From contig CAZEFT010000003.1 of assembly GCA_964511495.1 (NCBI GenBank), positions 124,001 to 188,000 on the forward strand: 64,000 nucleotides of DNA. The letters are read 5' to 3'. This document shows, one piece after another, positions 35,195-43,836 of the stretch. The number at the start of each line of letters is the position of its first letter. The first letter of the stretch is position 1. The notes under the pieces were generated by a model that did no database searches, was not told the origin of the DNA, and was given only the letters and a program-made list of their open reading frames with translations. The DNA is from Litorimonas sp964511495 (lineage in GTDB: Bacteria > Pseudomonadota > Alphaproteobacteria > Caulobacterales > Maricaulaceae). The position numbers and the translations under genes were made by a program.

Positions 35195-36415
35195 TTATTT
35201 TAACAGAGACGGCACATCACCTACCTGCCCTGAGGCTTGTTGCATGAAAAACCCTTTCAACGCGTCCGTCTCATTCACCATAGACAGGCCTAGCCGGAGG
35301 AAATGCCCAATGGTTTTGGCTATAGGGCGACTAAGCGGACCTTTCGGGTTCTCGTAGAGAGCGCTTAAACCATCCGTCGCAGCCGCAAGGCTTGTAACAT
35401 CCACTTTCCGCCATGCCGCATAGTCGCCAAGAACTGCACCGCCAATATCTCGACCCAAAGATACTGCTTCATGCAAAACATCGTACAACGCCGCCACGTC
35501 ACGAAGCCCTAAATTCAAACCCTGCCCCGCCAAAGGATGAATGACATGCGCGGCATCCCCAACCAAAACCATACGCGTACCGACATAGTCCTGCGCCAAT
35601 TGTAATCGCAGCGGGTAAGACTGCCGCGGCGCGGGACTGTTCAACTCGCCCAAATGGAGCCCAATACGCAGGGACAGTTCCGCCAGAAAAGTCTCTTCAT
35701 CCAAAGCGCAAGCAGCGTCGACAGCCTGCGCTTTGTCACTCCAGACAATTTGGCTGCGTTGTCCGGTCAAAGGTAAAACAGCTAAGGGGCCTCCAGGGAG
35801 AAAGCGCTGCAAAGCTAAACTATCATGTGGCAGGCTGTGCGAAATCGTTGTGACTAAAGCCTTTTGGCCATAATCGCGACCGTCTGTGGCAATGCCCGCT
35901 GCATCCCGAATGGCCGAATTGGCTCCATCAGATGCAATCAATAAGCGAGCCTTTACAATATCTTTGTCCAACCGCCCACTGACCCCTGAAACATCATGTG
36001 TCAGACCCGTTATTCTCCGCGGCGCAAAAATAGAGATGTTTGCAGCCTCCGAGACGGCGCCCCACACCGCTTGCGATAAGGGCGTGCTCTCCACCATTTT
36101 TGCAACGAATTCAGCGCCTTCTGAACCAAAATGTAATCGCCAAGCAGGCTCCTCCCCAATCGGGCCGTCAGTGATCAACATATCCCGCATGGGTTGGAGA
36201 AAGGCCTCGATGTCGAGATTTAGCGCTTTGAGCAAATTAAGAGAACCCGGCGTCAATGCAAAAGCCCGCCCATCACGAGACAAGTTGTTTTGGTCGAATA
36301 AATCACGACCATCAACCAACGCAATTGATAGGGATTCTTTTTGCGCACAGGCAAGAGCCGTGATTTGTCCAATCAGCCCGCCGCCAACAATCAGAATGTC
36401 AAATTCATGTCTCAC
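35195..36415 (-). CDS. UbiH/UbiF/COQ6-type FAD-dependent hydroxylase
   Basis: A 406-residue flavoprotein monooxygenase, probably hydroxylating the ubiquinone ring. The FAD-binding Rossmann motif DILIVGGGLIGQITALACAQ is at the start, a middle DG segment reads LIASDGANSAIRDAAGI, and the second FAD motif is LVGDAAHVIHPLAGQGLNLGLRDVAALYDVL near 285. These are family motifs of UbiH, UbiF and VisC; which ring position it modifies cannot be said. Confidence 0.88.
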   Translation of the reverse strand: MRHEFDILIVGGGLIGQITALACAQKESLSIALVDGRDLFDQNNLSRDGRAFALTPGSLNLLKALNLDIEAFLQPMRDMLITDGPIGEEPAWRLHFGSEGAEFVAKMVESTPLSQAVWGAVSEAANISIFAPRRITGLTHDVSGVSGRLDKDIVKARLLIASDGANSAIRDAAGIATDGRDYGQKALVTTISHSLPHDSLALQRFLPGGPLAVLPLTGQRSQIVWSDKAQAVDAACALDEETFLAELSLRIGLHLGELNSPAPRQSYPLRLQLAQDYVGTRMVLVGDAAHVIHPLAGQGLNLGLRDVAALYDVLHEAVSLGRDIGGAVLGDYAAWRKVDVTSLAAATDGLSALYENPKGPLSRPIAKTIGHFLRLGLSMVNETDALKGFFMQQASGQVGDVPSLLK

Positions 36416-36508
36416 AAGAGCTCTCTATCACAGATTATTCCAACCAACAGCGAGAATTCTGCGGCATTTAGGGTTACAATTCATCGGCGCAAAGGGTATT
36501 TGACTGTC

Positions 36509-37351
36509 ATGAAAATTAAACTTGCCACTTGGAATATTAACTCCGTGCGTTTGCGCCTTCCTCAGGTCTTACGGTTCTTGGAAGAAGAAGCGCCTCACAT
36601 TCTTGGTTTGCAGGAAATAAAGTGTCAGGAAGAGCAGTTTCCTTTCGAAGCTTTCCGAGAGGCGGGCTATGAGTATATCGAGGTCGCGGGACAAAAAGGC
36701 TATCATGGTGCGGCGACGCTTTCCAAACTGCCAATGGAACGTCTGCCCACTACATTTTGTCCCTTGGGTCACGCGCGCCACGTCAGCACCCGCGTGATTG
36801 CCAAAGGGGATGATTGCAATCAAGATTTTGAATTTCACAATTTTTATGTTCCTGCCGGCGGAGATGTGGCCGATCCGGAAATCAATGATAAGTTCAAGCA
36901 TAAGCTGGATTTCTTGGCCGCAATGAACCAATACTTTTCCGAGCGTTTCAAGAAAGGTGATGATCAGCAGGTTCTCGTCGGGGATTTTAATATCGCCCCT
37001 CATGAAAATGACGTCTGGTCACATAAGCAGCTTTTAAAGGTTGTCAGCCACACACCTTTAGAGGTCGGCATATTGAAAGACCTTCAAAACACACATGATT
37101 TTACCGATACATCCCGCCTGTTGCGCGAAGATGACGAAAAGCTTTATAGCTGGTGGTCTTATCGCGCGCGTGACGTCATGAAATCAAATCGTGGACGCCG
37201 CCTCGACCATATATGGGTCAGCCCTGCTCTGAAGCCTTGTGTAGAGAAAGTCGGACGGGGCGGACATAAAATTCACGTCCCTTGCAGAATTTGGGAAAAA
37301 CCGTCGGATCACGTCCCTATGACACAGATTATGGAACTGACCGACTTATAG
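36509..37351 (+). CDS. xth: Exodeoxyribonuclease III
   Basis: Exonuclease III cleaves at abasic sites and degrades duplex 3' ends in base-excision repair. The 280-residue product begins MKIKLATWNINSVRLRLP and has LGLQEIKCQEEQFP (metal glutamate), FYVPAGG, VLVGDFNIAPHENDVW (Asp/Asn pair) and KPSDHVPM with catalytic His. The frame is open from 36341, but that part lies antisense to the hydroxylase gene; ATG 36509 matches family starts. Its 3' end overlaps the convergent YhhN gene by 6 bases. Confidence 0.94.
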   Translation: MKIKLATWNINSVRLRLPQVLRFLEEEAPHILGLQEIKCQEEQFPFEAFREAGYEYIEVAGQKGYHGAATLSKLPMERLPTTFCPLGHARHVSTRVIAKGDDCNQDFEFHNFYVPAGGDVADPEINDKFKHKLDFLAAMNQYFSERFKKGDDQQVLVGDFNIAPHENDVWSHKQLLKVVSHTPLEVGILKDLQNTHDFTDTSRLLREDDEKLYSWWSYRARDVMKSNRGRRLDHIWVSPALKPCVEKVGRGGHKIHVPCRIWEKPSDHVPMTQIMELTDL

Positions 37352-37987
37352 CGGTGTCACAGAAAGGGCGAATAAGGCCTGTGAACCAAAATAAAAAGGC
37401 GTGATGATAAGGGCGTTCTTCGGAGACGGCTTAACAAACCTGTCCCGCGCCACAAACATATCCGAGAGGGCAAAGAAGATTGCGGCCAGAACAAAATATT
37501 TATGTGTGCCGACAAAGTCCGTCTGCAAAGCATAGACCAACATGGCGGATATGATCAGCGTATAAAGCCCAACAGACCAAACCATATCTTTGGGTAATTT
37601 AGATTTTAAAAAATAAAATGTGGCCAAGCCCGTCATTAATCCAAAAGCCCAAGACCCGAAATAAACCCATACTGACAAATTTTGAGATATAATTTGCTTA
37701 GCCGCTAATATGTAAAGAACATGCCCGATGGCGAAAGCGACCATGCCGGTTTTAAAAAAAGAGTGGTTGTTACGGGACAGTAAGAAAACATCACCAATGG
37801 CACATGCAATCAATGCCACAAAAATCAATCGGCCGAAATCTGTGTCCAACGCACCGAATTGTATCGCTAATAAGAGAAAGCCTAATGCTGAGAGCGGCTT
37901 GAAAAAATATTGGGCGCGTTTGTCCTGTTTTAATTCTGCCGCCATGAGCGCCAGAACAATTAATAGATAGAGGCCCACAAGGATCAT
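37346..37987 (-). CDS. YhhN-like membrane protein (lysoplasmalogenase family)
   Basis: A 213-residue protein with about eight hydrophobic helices. The motifs FFKPLSALGFLLLA, ACAIGDVFLLSRNN and AAIFFALSDMFVARDRF match the YhhN/TMEM86 family, whose animal member hydrolyses lysoplasmalogens. The bacterial substrate is unclear. It ends within the xth stop region and starts 14 bases after the response-regulator stop on the same strand order. Confidence 0.85.
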   Translation of the reverse strand: MILVGLYLLIVLALMAAELKQDKRAQYFFKPLSALGFLLLAIQFGALDTDFGRLIFVALIACAIGDVFLLSRNNHSFFKTGMVAFAIGHVLYILAAKQIISQNLSVWVYFGSWAFGLMTGLATFYFLKSKLPKDMVWSVGLYTLIISAMLVYALQTDFVGTHKYFVLAAIFFALSDMFVARDRFVKPSPKNALIITPFYFGSQALFALSVTPL

Positions 37988-38001
37988 TGTGGAGAGTAAA
38001 C

Positions 38002-38709
38002 CTATTCCAAGGCCAGTCGATAGCCGCCCGGCTCAGTCATCAATAAGGTCGCAATCCCTTTTTCTGGCTCGATTTTTTGGCGCAACCGATAGACATGGGT
38101 TTCAAGTGTATGCGTTGTGACACCTGAATTATAACCCCAAACCTCTTCGAGCAATTCCTCTCTCGCTACCGGCTTACCCCCTGCCCTATAGAGATATTTC
38201 AAAATATTTGTCTCTTTTTCCGTGAGACGAATATCACGGACGGGGCGACCTCCCTCTTCTTGAGGCGGCGTTAAGCGTTTGAAAGCCGGCTTGAAAGCAT
38301 AAGGCCCGATTTGGAAAATCGCATCTTCGCTCTGTTCGAAACTTCGCAAATGGGCTCGCAAACGCGCTAGAAGAACGGAAAACCGAAAAGGCTTAGTGAC
38401 ATAATCATTGGCGCCAGAGTTCAACCCCAGAATTTCATTCATTTCTCCGTCATTCCCTGTCAACATGACAATCGGTGCCGCAATCCCGCCCTTACGCATC
38501 AATTCGCATGCTTCTGTACCCAACATATCAGGCAAATCGACATCCAGAATGATCAAATCGAAAGTTTGGTTTTTTGCAGCTTCGATTCCCAAAGTTGCCG
38601 TTCCGACATCATAGGTTTCAAATTCATCATAGACGGCAAATTGTTCCACCAATTCGCCTCGCAACATTTCGTCATCATCGACAAGCAAAATACGTTTCTT
38701 TACGGCCAT
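38002..38709 (-). CDS. OmpR/PhoB-family response regulator (CenR-like)
   Basis: A 235-residue two-component regulator. The receiver domain has the acidic pocket LLVDDDE, phosphoacceptor D56 in LIILDVDLPD, and the conserved Lys in DYVTKPF. The winged-helix effector has RLTEKETNILKYLYRAGGKPVAREELLEEVWGY, THTLETHVYRLRQKIEP and the terminal TEPGGYRL. Context beside an L,D-transpeptidase, yggS and a TenI-like gene is what I recall for CenR, the essential envelope regulator of Caulobacter; the identification is moderate. No histidine kinase is adjacent. Confidence 0.85.
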   Translation of the reverse strand: MAVKKRILLVDDDEMLRGELVEQFAVYDEFETYDVGTATLGIEAAKNQTFDLIILDVDLPDMLGTEACELMRKGGIAAPIVMLTGNDGEMNEILGLNSGANDYVTKPFRFSVLLARLRAHLRSFEQSEDAIFQIGPYAFKPAFKRLTPPQEEGGRPVRDIRLTEKETNILKYLYRAGGKPVAREELLEEVWGYNSGVTTHTLETHVYRLRQKIEPEKGIATLLMTEPGGYRLALE

Positions 38710-38863
38710 AATATAGTCCTCAAAAGCCTCTTGGCTTCAAAACCTCAATCTCAAAATAATGAACGTAAGGCTTTGGGTTTAAATTTGGTGTGTCTTATGG
38801 TGTTAGACTTTTTTATGCTAATCGCAGTTTATACAAATTGCATCACAAAAATGAGAGACTTTC

Positions 38864-39394
38864 GTGCAGACTGATCTAGAACTCACCATTGATTGTCTTA
38901 ATCGTGTCGCCACAATTGATGGACTGGTTTTGCCATGCCGTATCGGTCGGAAGGGGTGTATTGCGGATGCCAAAGGGCGGGAAGGTGATGAAAAAACACC
39001 TCAGGGCCACTATCATTTGCGATGGGGGTTTTATCGGGCTGATCGTTTGCCCAAACCCCCAAGCCATTCCCTTAGACCTTTAACATGGCGCGCATTAGAC
39101 AATAATGACGCATGGTGCGATGCGCCGCAAAGTGCCGCCTATAATCGATTTATAAAATTACCCAATCACGAAAGTCATGAAGCTTTATGGCGCGAAGATG
39201 GGGCCTATGATATTATTTTGGTTATAAACCATAATGACAGTCCGCCTGTTTCTGGTCGAGGTAGTGCCGTCTTTATCCATATTGCGCAACCGGATGACAG
39301 ACAAACATTGGGCTGTATTGCTTTTGCCCCCGAAGACATGGTTCAGCTTTTACCCTATTTACAGTCAGGTCTGCCCGTGAAAATTCATCGCTAG
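38864..39394 (+). CDS. L,D-transpeptidase (YkuD-type catalytic domain)
   Basis: A 176-residue protein with the YkuD core SAVFIHIAQPDDRQTLGCIAF, giving catalytic H139 and C151. Such enzymes make 3-3 peptidoglycan crosslinks or attach lipoproteins. No signal peptide is visible, so the export route is unclear; the group resembles stand-alone L,D-transpeptidase family proteins of alphaproteobacteria (YkuD with KTPQGHYHLRWGFYRADR). The start is GTG at 38864 after GAGAG. It sits beside the envelope-type response regulator, divergent from it. Confidence 0.82.
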   Translation: MQTDLELTIDCLNRVATIDGLVLPCRIGRKGCIADAKGREGDEKTPQGHYHLRWGFYRADRLPKPPSHSLRPLTWRALDNNDAWCDAPQSAAYNRFIKLPNHESHEALWREDGAYDIILVINHNDSPPVSGRGSAVFIHIAQPDDRQTLGCIAFAPEDMVQLLPYLQSGLPVKIHR

Positions 39395-39402
39395 GTCAAT
39401 AT

Positions 39403-40110
39403 TTAATCATAATCCCGTGCGCCAAACAGGGCCGAACCGACACGCACAGATGTCGCGCCCATTTCGATAGCCACTTCGAAGTCACCACTCATGCCCATAG
39501 AAAGATGTGTCACACCCAACGCCTCGGCCTGTTTTTTCAATAACCAAAAATGGGGTGATGGCGCTTCCTTGAGTGGCGGAATACACATCAGACCCGCAGG
39601 CTCAAATTCATAATCCTCCCTCATCGTTTTGATGAAGTTCGGAAGGTCTTGGGGTAAAACACCTGACTTTTGCGGCTCTTCCCCTGTATTCACCTGCACG
39701 AAAAGCCTCGGGAGAGTTTTACCCTTATCTCTCACTTTGGCCAAAGATTTGAGAAGTTTCTCTCTATCAACCGTTTCAATGACGTCGAACAGGTCAACAG
39801 CATCTTCGGTTTTTTTAGATTGCAAAGGACCAATCAAGCGAAGTTCTATTGCCTCACGGTGTTTGGAAAAACGCTCCCCCCATCGAGCTTGAGCTTCTTG
39901 CACGCGATTTTCCCCGAAAACAACTTGGCCCGTCGTCAACATCTCGGAAATACGCGCATCGGGTTGAACTTTGCTAACGGCCACCAATGAAACTTCATCA
40001 GCCTTGCGCCCTGCCCGCTTGGCAGCTTGCTCTATTCGCGCCATAATCCCCGCGTGTTTATCCGAAATGGGTTGGGCATCATCTATATGAGAAGAAGTTT
40101 TATCTGACAT
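39403..40110 (-). CDS. YggS family pyridoxal phosphate homeostasis protein
   Basis: A 235-residue PLP-binding protein without known catalysis, thought to buffer pyridoxal phosphate. The cofactor lysine is in SLVAVSKVQP, followed by FGENRVQEAQARW, RLIGPLQSKK, LFVQVNTGEEPQKSG, and LSMGMSGDFEVAIEMGATSVRVGSALFG. An upstream extension of the frame lies antisense to the next gene; ATG 40110 (MSDKTS) is chosen. Its start codon shares two bases with the start codon of the divergent TenI-fusion gene. Confidence 0.92.
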   Translation of the reverse strand: MSDKTSSHIDDAQPISDKHAGIMARIEQAAKRAGRKADEVSLVAVSKVQPDARISEMLTTGQVVFGENRVQEAQARWGERFSKHREAIELRLIGPLQSKKTEDAVDLFDVIETVDREKLLKSLAKVRDKGKTLPRLFVQVNTGEEPQKSGVLPQDLPNFIKTMREDYEFEPAGLMCIPPLKEAPSPHFWLLKKQAEALGVTHLSMGMSGDFEVAIEMGATSVRVGSALFGARDYD

Positions 40111-41113
40111 GACGTCCCCATACAAAGTCTGGCCCGGTTTGCAAAGCCACCCTTTGGGTGAAGCAGCTTTGGCTTTACGGGTACAATATGAAGCCTTGAA
40201 AAAGCCACCAACGCGCCTGTCTCCGCTCATTGCCATGAGCGACCCTGAACGGACGCCAGATATTTTGTCATGGGCAAAAAGCCTGCCGGAGCATTGCGCC
40301 GTAATTTATCGGTTCCATAAATTCGATAAGGGCCTCGCCAAAAATTTACGCGCGCTCACTAAAAAACGGCATCAACAACTTTTAACTCGACAAACCTTGA
40401 TAGATACTCACCCTGACAGTTCTTGTGATGGCCATCATTTTATTCGAAATACTGATTTGGCGGTGCTTTCAAAATTCGCGGCATTATACCCGGAAAAGCT
40501 TTTGACACTGGCAGCCCTGAAAGAGGGACATTATCAAAGCCCTCTTCCCCCTCTCGATGGTTTATTCGTATCCTCTACCTTTCCCAGCCAAAGTCCGAGC
40601 GCTGGCGAGCCTATTGGTGTAGATACTTTAAGAAAAAAAGCTGAAAGTTTAGACGCGCCAGTCTTTGCTTTAGGCGGTGTCACCCTCGAGACCGTAAAGC
40701 AACTCACTCAGACAAAGATTGCAGGCATTGCCTGTGTTGGGGCGCTCAACAGTCAAATAGAGAAAAGCCTAATAAAAGAACAGAAGGTCAAATTTATGGA
40801 TAAGCTGAAAATCTCTAAAACTATCACCGACGACACAATTCAATTTGTGGCTACCCTGGCCGATGTTTCAGACAAGGCCGTTTTAGATATGAGGCTGATG
40901 TCTAAAGGCGTTTATAATGCTTATCATACCGGCGTACCAAAAAGCATGGGTGGAAAGGGGGTTGGGACAGCGCTGGTGAAGACTATGGTCGAGGACGCCT
41001 CAATAGAAGGATATAAAATTCATCCAGGCTGCCCTTTTGTGGCTATCTGGTTCAAACGCAAACCCGAATGGGCAGAAATGGCGGCAGAGAACCCCGCTCT
41101 TTACAAACGCTGA
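40109..41113 (+). CDS. TenI/thiamine-phosphate-synthase-like protein fused to a GNAT-type acetyltransferase
   Basis: A 334-residue two-part protein. Residues 1-225 resemble a degenerate thiamine-phosphate-synthase/TenI barrel (LSPLIAMSDPERTPDILSWA, LDGLFVSSTFPSQSP, FALGGVTLETVKQL, GIACVGAL). Residues 230-334 form a small acetyltransferase of the YjdJ/Acetyltransf_CG type (AYHTGVPKSMGGKGVGTALVKTMVEDA, then HPGCPFVAIWFKRKPEWAEM), with the acetyl-CoA loop GGKGVGTAL. At 40796 an internal ATG follows an AGAAGG ribosome site with 8-base spacing, so the acetyltransferase may also be made separately. The reading frame is continuous through the junction. Functions of both halves are uncertain. Confidence 0.75.
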   Translation: MTSPYKVWPGLQSHPLGEAALALRVQYEALKKPPTRLSPLIAMSDPERTPDILSWAKSLPEHCAVIYRFHKFDKGLAKNLRALTKKRHQQLLTRQTLIDTHPDSSCDGHHFIRNTDLAVLSKFAALYPEKLLTLAALKEGHYQSPLPPLDGLFVSSTFPSQSPSAGEPIGVDTLRKKAESLDAPVFALGGVTLETVKQLTQTKIAGIACVGALNSQIEKSLIKEQKVKFMDKLKISKTITDDTIQFVATLADVSDKAVLDMRLMSKGVYNAYHTGVPKSMGGKGVGTALVKTMVEDASIEGYKIHPGCPFVAIWFKRKPEWAEMAAENPALYKR

Positions 41114-41138
41114 GGCCTGTATTGAGAGCGGGTTCAGA

Positions 41139-42995
41139 CTAGAACTTAAACCCGCCTTCAACAAACAGCGCTGTTGCTTTTTCCGTCTGCGCTTCTGTCA
41201 AAACCCCGTTAAAGCCGAGTGTTTCACGCTCAATATATTGCGCGCCGGCGCCGAGCGTGAACTTGTTGAAGTCGTAAGTGACGCCCGCCAGAATTTGATC
41301 CGAAACCAAATTGACATTCTCATCCTTGGCGTGGCCGTAACCTACCGTAAAACCAAGCGCAGAAGGCTTCCATGTGGCCCCAATATCCCAAGCTTCGTAA
41401 TCGCCATTGGCGAGGCCATTGTTAGATTTGAGGAATGAGCCACCCAAAGTGATATCCATCCACGAAACCTCTGCCCCCGCATTATAGCTGTGCAGATCAT
41501 CCAATCCAGCGAAGCCGCCTTGCACTTGTCCTGTCGCATAAGTGGCGGTGGCTTCGACTTTCAGTCCGTTCTGGAAGGTTCTGTCCAAAGCCAGGCCCAC
41601 TTCGAAAATATCTTGCAAATCAGCAGACAAGGTTCCCGTTCCGTCATCGCGTTTGACACAATAATCAACGCCGCAAGCGCGGGCATTGGGCGCGTAAGAC
41701 CCGCCAATTTGTACGCCAACGCCGACAGTATCACCCAAAAGCCTCGGGCTTGTATAAGTAATCTTCTCGGCAAAGCCTGAAGCATCATTCGCTGTTTTTA
41801 CACTGTCCAAGCCGGTATAATCCGTTGGAGAGTTTGAGGCTCCAACCGCCAGAAGCGAAGGGGCGCCGAGACTGAAGAGATAAGCGGCACCATCATCCCG
41901 CCCTATTGTGAAATCACCATAGGCACTACGCAAGAAGAGGTGAGCACTTTCCAAGGCCACTTCCGTCTCTTTCGCATCATCTGTACCGAAACTGTAAAAG
42001 CGGGATGTGTGGCCCCGCAAGGATGTGGAGGTTCCGCCAATCAGGACAGAAGAACATCCAGCTTCTGTCGGAGGGCACTCAGCTAGCCGGCCACCAAAAC
42101 CCCGTCTGAATTTGTCATATTGTGCGCGACCTTCCAAATTAATGCCGTATTCATAGCCGGAGTCCGTGACGGCGCTGATTTCAAATGTGGCCTTGGCGTC
42201 ACCAATATAAGAGTCGTCCCAATCCGATGTGGTCCCGTCATCACGGTTTACACCGGCTGCGCCGCCTTTGATAAAGCCGCTAAAGAGCGTTCGAAGGTTG
42301 CGAAGGCCCAACTTATCTGCCCAACCTTGTTTTTGCGAATAAGGCCCTGTTGAATAGGGCCCTGAATGGGGCGGAGCCGAAGGATCCGGTGCGGATGAAG
42401 GAGGATACGATGATGGAGGGTAGGAAGAAGTCGGGTAAGGCGATGTTTGATAGGCTTGACTTGGCCCTGAACGTTGGATTTGCTCCGGTGCATAAGGGTC
42501 ATTTGTCTGCCTATAGCTCTGGCGAGCGAAAGGCGAGTTTGAGTCAGTCGGACTTGATTCATAAGTAACAGAAGGAGAGGTTCCTTCAGAAGGTGGCGTA
42601 TAATCATATGATGATCCGACACTGCCCGTATCATAGCGCGGTTGTGTAAAATCAGCCGGTGGAGTCGACGCTGCATTTGGAGGTGTTGAACGACCTTGTG
42701 AATATGGCATCGGAGATGACGGTAAATATGATGGCGCAGACGCAGGCGGAACAGAAGAGCCGGAGATAGAAGAAGGCGGGATATAGGGGGCGGATTGAGG
42801 TGGTTGGCTTGTGGGTGCAGAGGGTTGGCTGTTTTGCGGCATTTCCCAAGCCTGCTTCTTTTTCTTTGACGCAAAAGGAGACTGCGCACTGGCAATCGTC
42901 ATGGTGCCGAGTGCGGCGACGATAATCGGGCCGAGCACATAAGAAAGCCGAGGGGCAAACCGCTTGGGTTCTTCTGGAAGCTGTCTGTAAGGCAT
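41139..42995 (-). CDS. Outer-membrane porin with a Pro/Ser/Gln-rich N-terminal extension
   Basis: A 618-residue protein. After a signal segment (LSYVLGPIIVAALGTMTIASAQS) comes a low-complexity region of about 190 residues rich in Pro, Ser, Gln and Tyr, with SSYPP-type repeats. From about 210 it follows the Gram-negative porin pattern (ATFEISAVTDSGYEYGINLEGRAQYD, HLFLRSAYGDFTIGRDDGAAYLFSLGAP, GVTYDFNKFTLGAGAQYIERE) and ends in aromatic FVEGGFKF. Substrate unknown. ATG 42995 has a TAAGGA ribosome site; the longer frame to 43061 does not. The extension is unusual for this porin family. Confidence 0.82.
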   Translation of the reverse strand: MPYRQLPEEPKRFAPRLSYVLGPIIVAALGTMTIASAQSPFASKKKKQAWEMPQNSQPSAPTSQPPQSAPYIPPSSISGSSVPPASAPSYLPSSPMPYSQGRSTPPNAASTPPADFTQPRYDTGSVGSSYDYTPPSEGTSPSVTYESSPTDSNSPFARQSYRQTNDPYAPEQIQRSGPSQAYQTSPYPTSSYPPSSYPPSSAPDPSAPPHSGPYSTGPYSQKQGWADKLGLRNLRTLFSGFIKGGAAGVNRDDGTTSDWDDSYIGDAKATFEISAVTDSGYEYGINLEGRAQYDKFRRGFGGRLAECPPTEAGCSSVLIGGTSTSLRGHTSRFYSFGTDDAKETEVALESAHLFLRSAYGDFTIGRDDGAAYLFSLGAPSLLAVGASNSPTDYTGLDSVKTANDASGFAEKITYTSPRLLGDTVGVGVQIGGSYAPNARACGVDYCVKRDDGTGTLSADLQDIFEVGLALDRTFQNGLKVEATATYATGQVQGGFAGLDDLHSYNAGAEVSWMDITLGGSFLKSNNGLANGDYEAWDIGATWKPSALGFTVGYGHAKDENVNLVSDQILAGVTYDFNKFTLGAGAQYIERETLGFNGVLTEAQTEKATALFVEGGFKF

Positions 42996-43237
42996 AATGA
43001 TCCTTAAAATTCCCGTTAGCGTCCGCATAGCCTGACAAGTCCCGATAACAGGCCATCGCAACGCGTTAACCTTTTGTTTGCACTCCGCTTCCCTAAAAAA
43101 TGGTTAACAAAGATTAAAACCTCCCATTTTATGGGCTATTTTGGCGTGAGACTTTCGCGCTTTCCTGCAAAGAGAGGCTAGTCCCGTCAAATTTTTCGGG
43201 TATAAGCCGCAAAAGACTTTTTCTTCGGAGTTCGTGA

Positions 43238-43699
43238 ATGTCATCGAAACTTAAACGCCCACTTCTGCTTAGTGTCGCGACTGCCTTGATTTTGGCCCCG
43301 GCCCTGTCTGCCTGCTCCACATTTTCAGGTAGTAAAAAAGCCGAGCGAGCCGCCGCGGCCGCACAGGCCCCCAATATGGGTGTGAACTCTTATTTGTGGC
43401 GTGCCTCTCTCGAAACCCTCAACTTCATGCCTTTGGAGCAAGTTGATCCATTTGGTGGTGTTATCGTCACGGATTGGTATGCGTCGGCCGAAGCCCCGAC
43501 CGAACGGTTTAAAGCTAATGTCTATATTCTGGACACCGGCTTACGGGCCGATGCTTTAAAAGCGTCCATCTTCAAACAAACACGTGGCCCTAATGGCTGG
43601 GAAGATGCCGCAGTGGATGCCGATACGGCCCGTCAAATCGAGAATGCCATTCTCACTCGCGCGCGTGAGCTTTATATCGCTACGGTCGATGCCTCTTAA
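43238..43699 (+). CDS. DUF3576 lipoprotein
   Basis: A 153-residue lipoprotein with signal ending LAPALSAC. The body (GVNSYLWRASLETLNFMPLEQVDPFGGVIVTDWY, then FKANVYILDTGLRADALKASIFKQ) matches the DUF3576 family, found in alphaproteobacteria just upstream of leuS. Function unknown; envelope location inferred from the signal. Confidence 0.9.
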   Translation: MSSKLKRPLLLSVATALILAPALSACSTFSGSKKAERAAAAAQAPNMGVNSYLWRASLETLNFMPLEQVDPFGGVIVTDWYASAEAPTERFKANVYILDTGLRADALKASIFKQTRGPNGWEDAAVDADTARQIENAILTRARELYIATVDAS

Positions 43700-43728
43700 G
43701 ATTGAACCTTAAAACTTAAGAATTTCGG

Positions 43729-43761
43729 TCCCGACGCTTGATACAAGCCGTCGGGATTTTT
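43729..43761 (+). terminator. Terminator after the DUF3576 gene
   Basis: TCCCGACG pairs perfectly with CGTCGGGA (43729-43736 and 43749-43756), extended by an inner CTTG / CAAG, and is followed by TTTTT. Confidence 0.92.
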
Positions 43762-43836
43762 ATTGGAAGCGTAATCATATTGTATATCATGTCCGTGGCG
43801 TGAATGACGCGGATTTAAAAAGAATGAGAGTTCACA

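Noticed and set aside
42248..42895. 215-codon frame within the porin gene
   Set aside because: Leu/Arg/His-rich translation of the repeated Pro/Ser region in a wrong frame; shadow of the porin.
43104..43117. TTAA-N6-TTAA upstream of the porin as a CtrA site
   Set aside because: Spacer is six, not seven, and the region is A+T-rich, so the match is weak.
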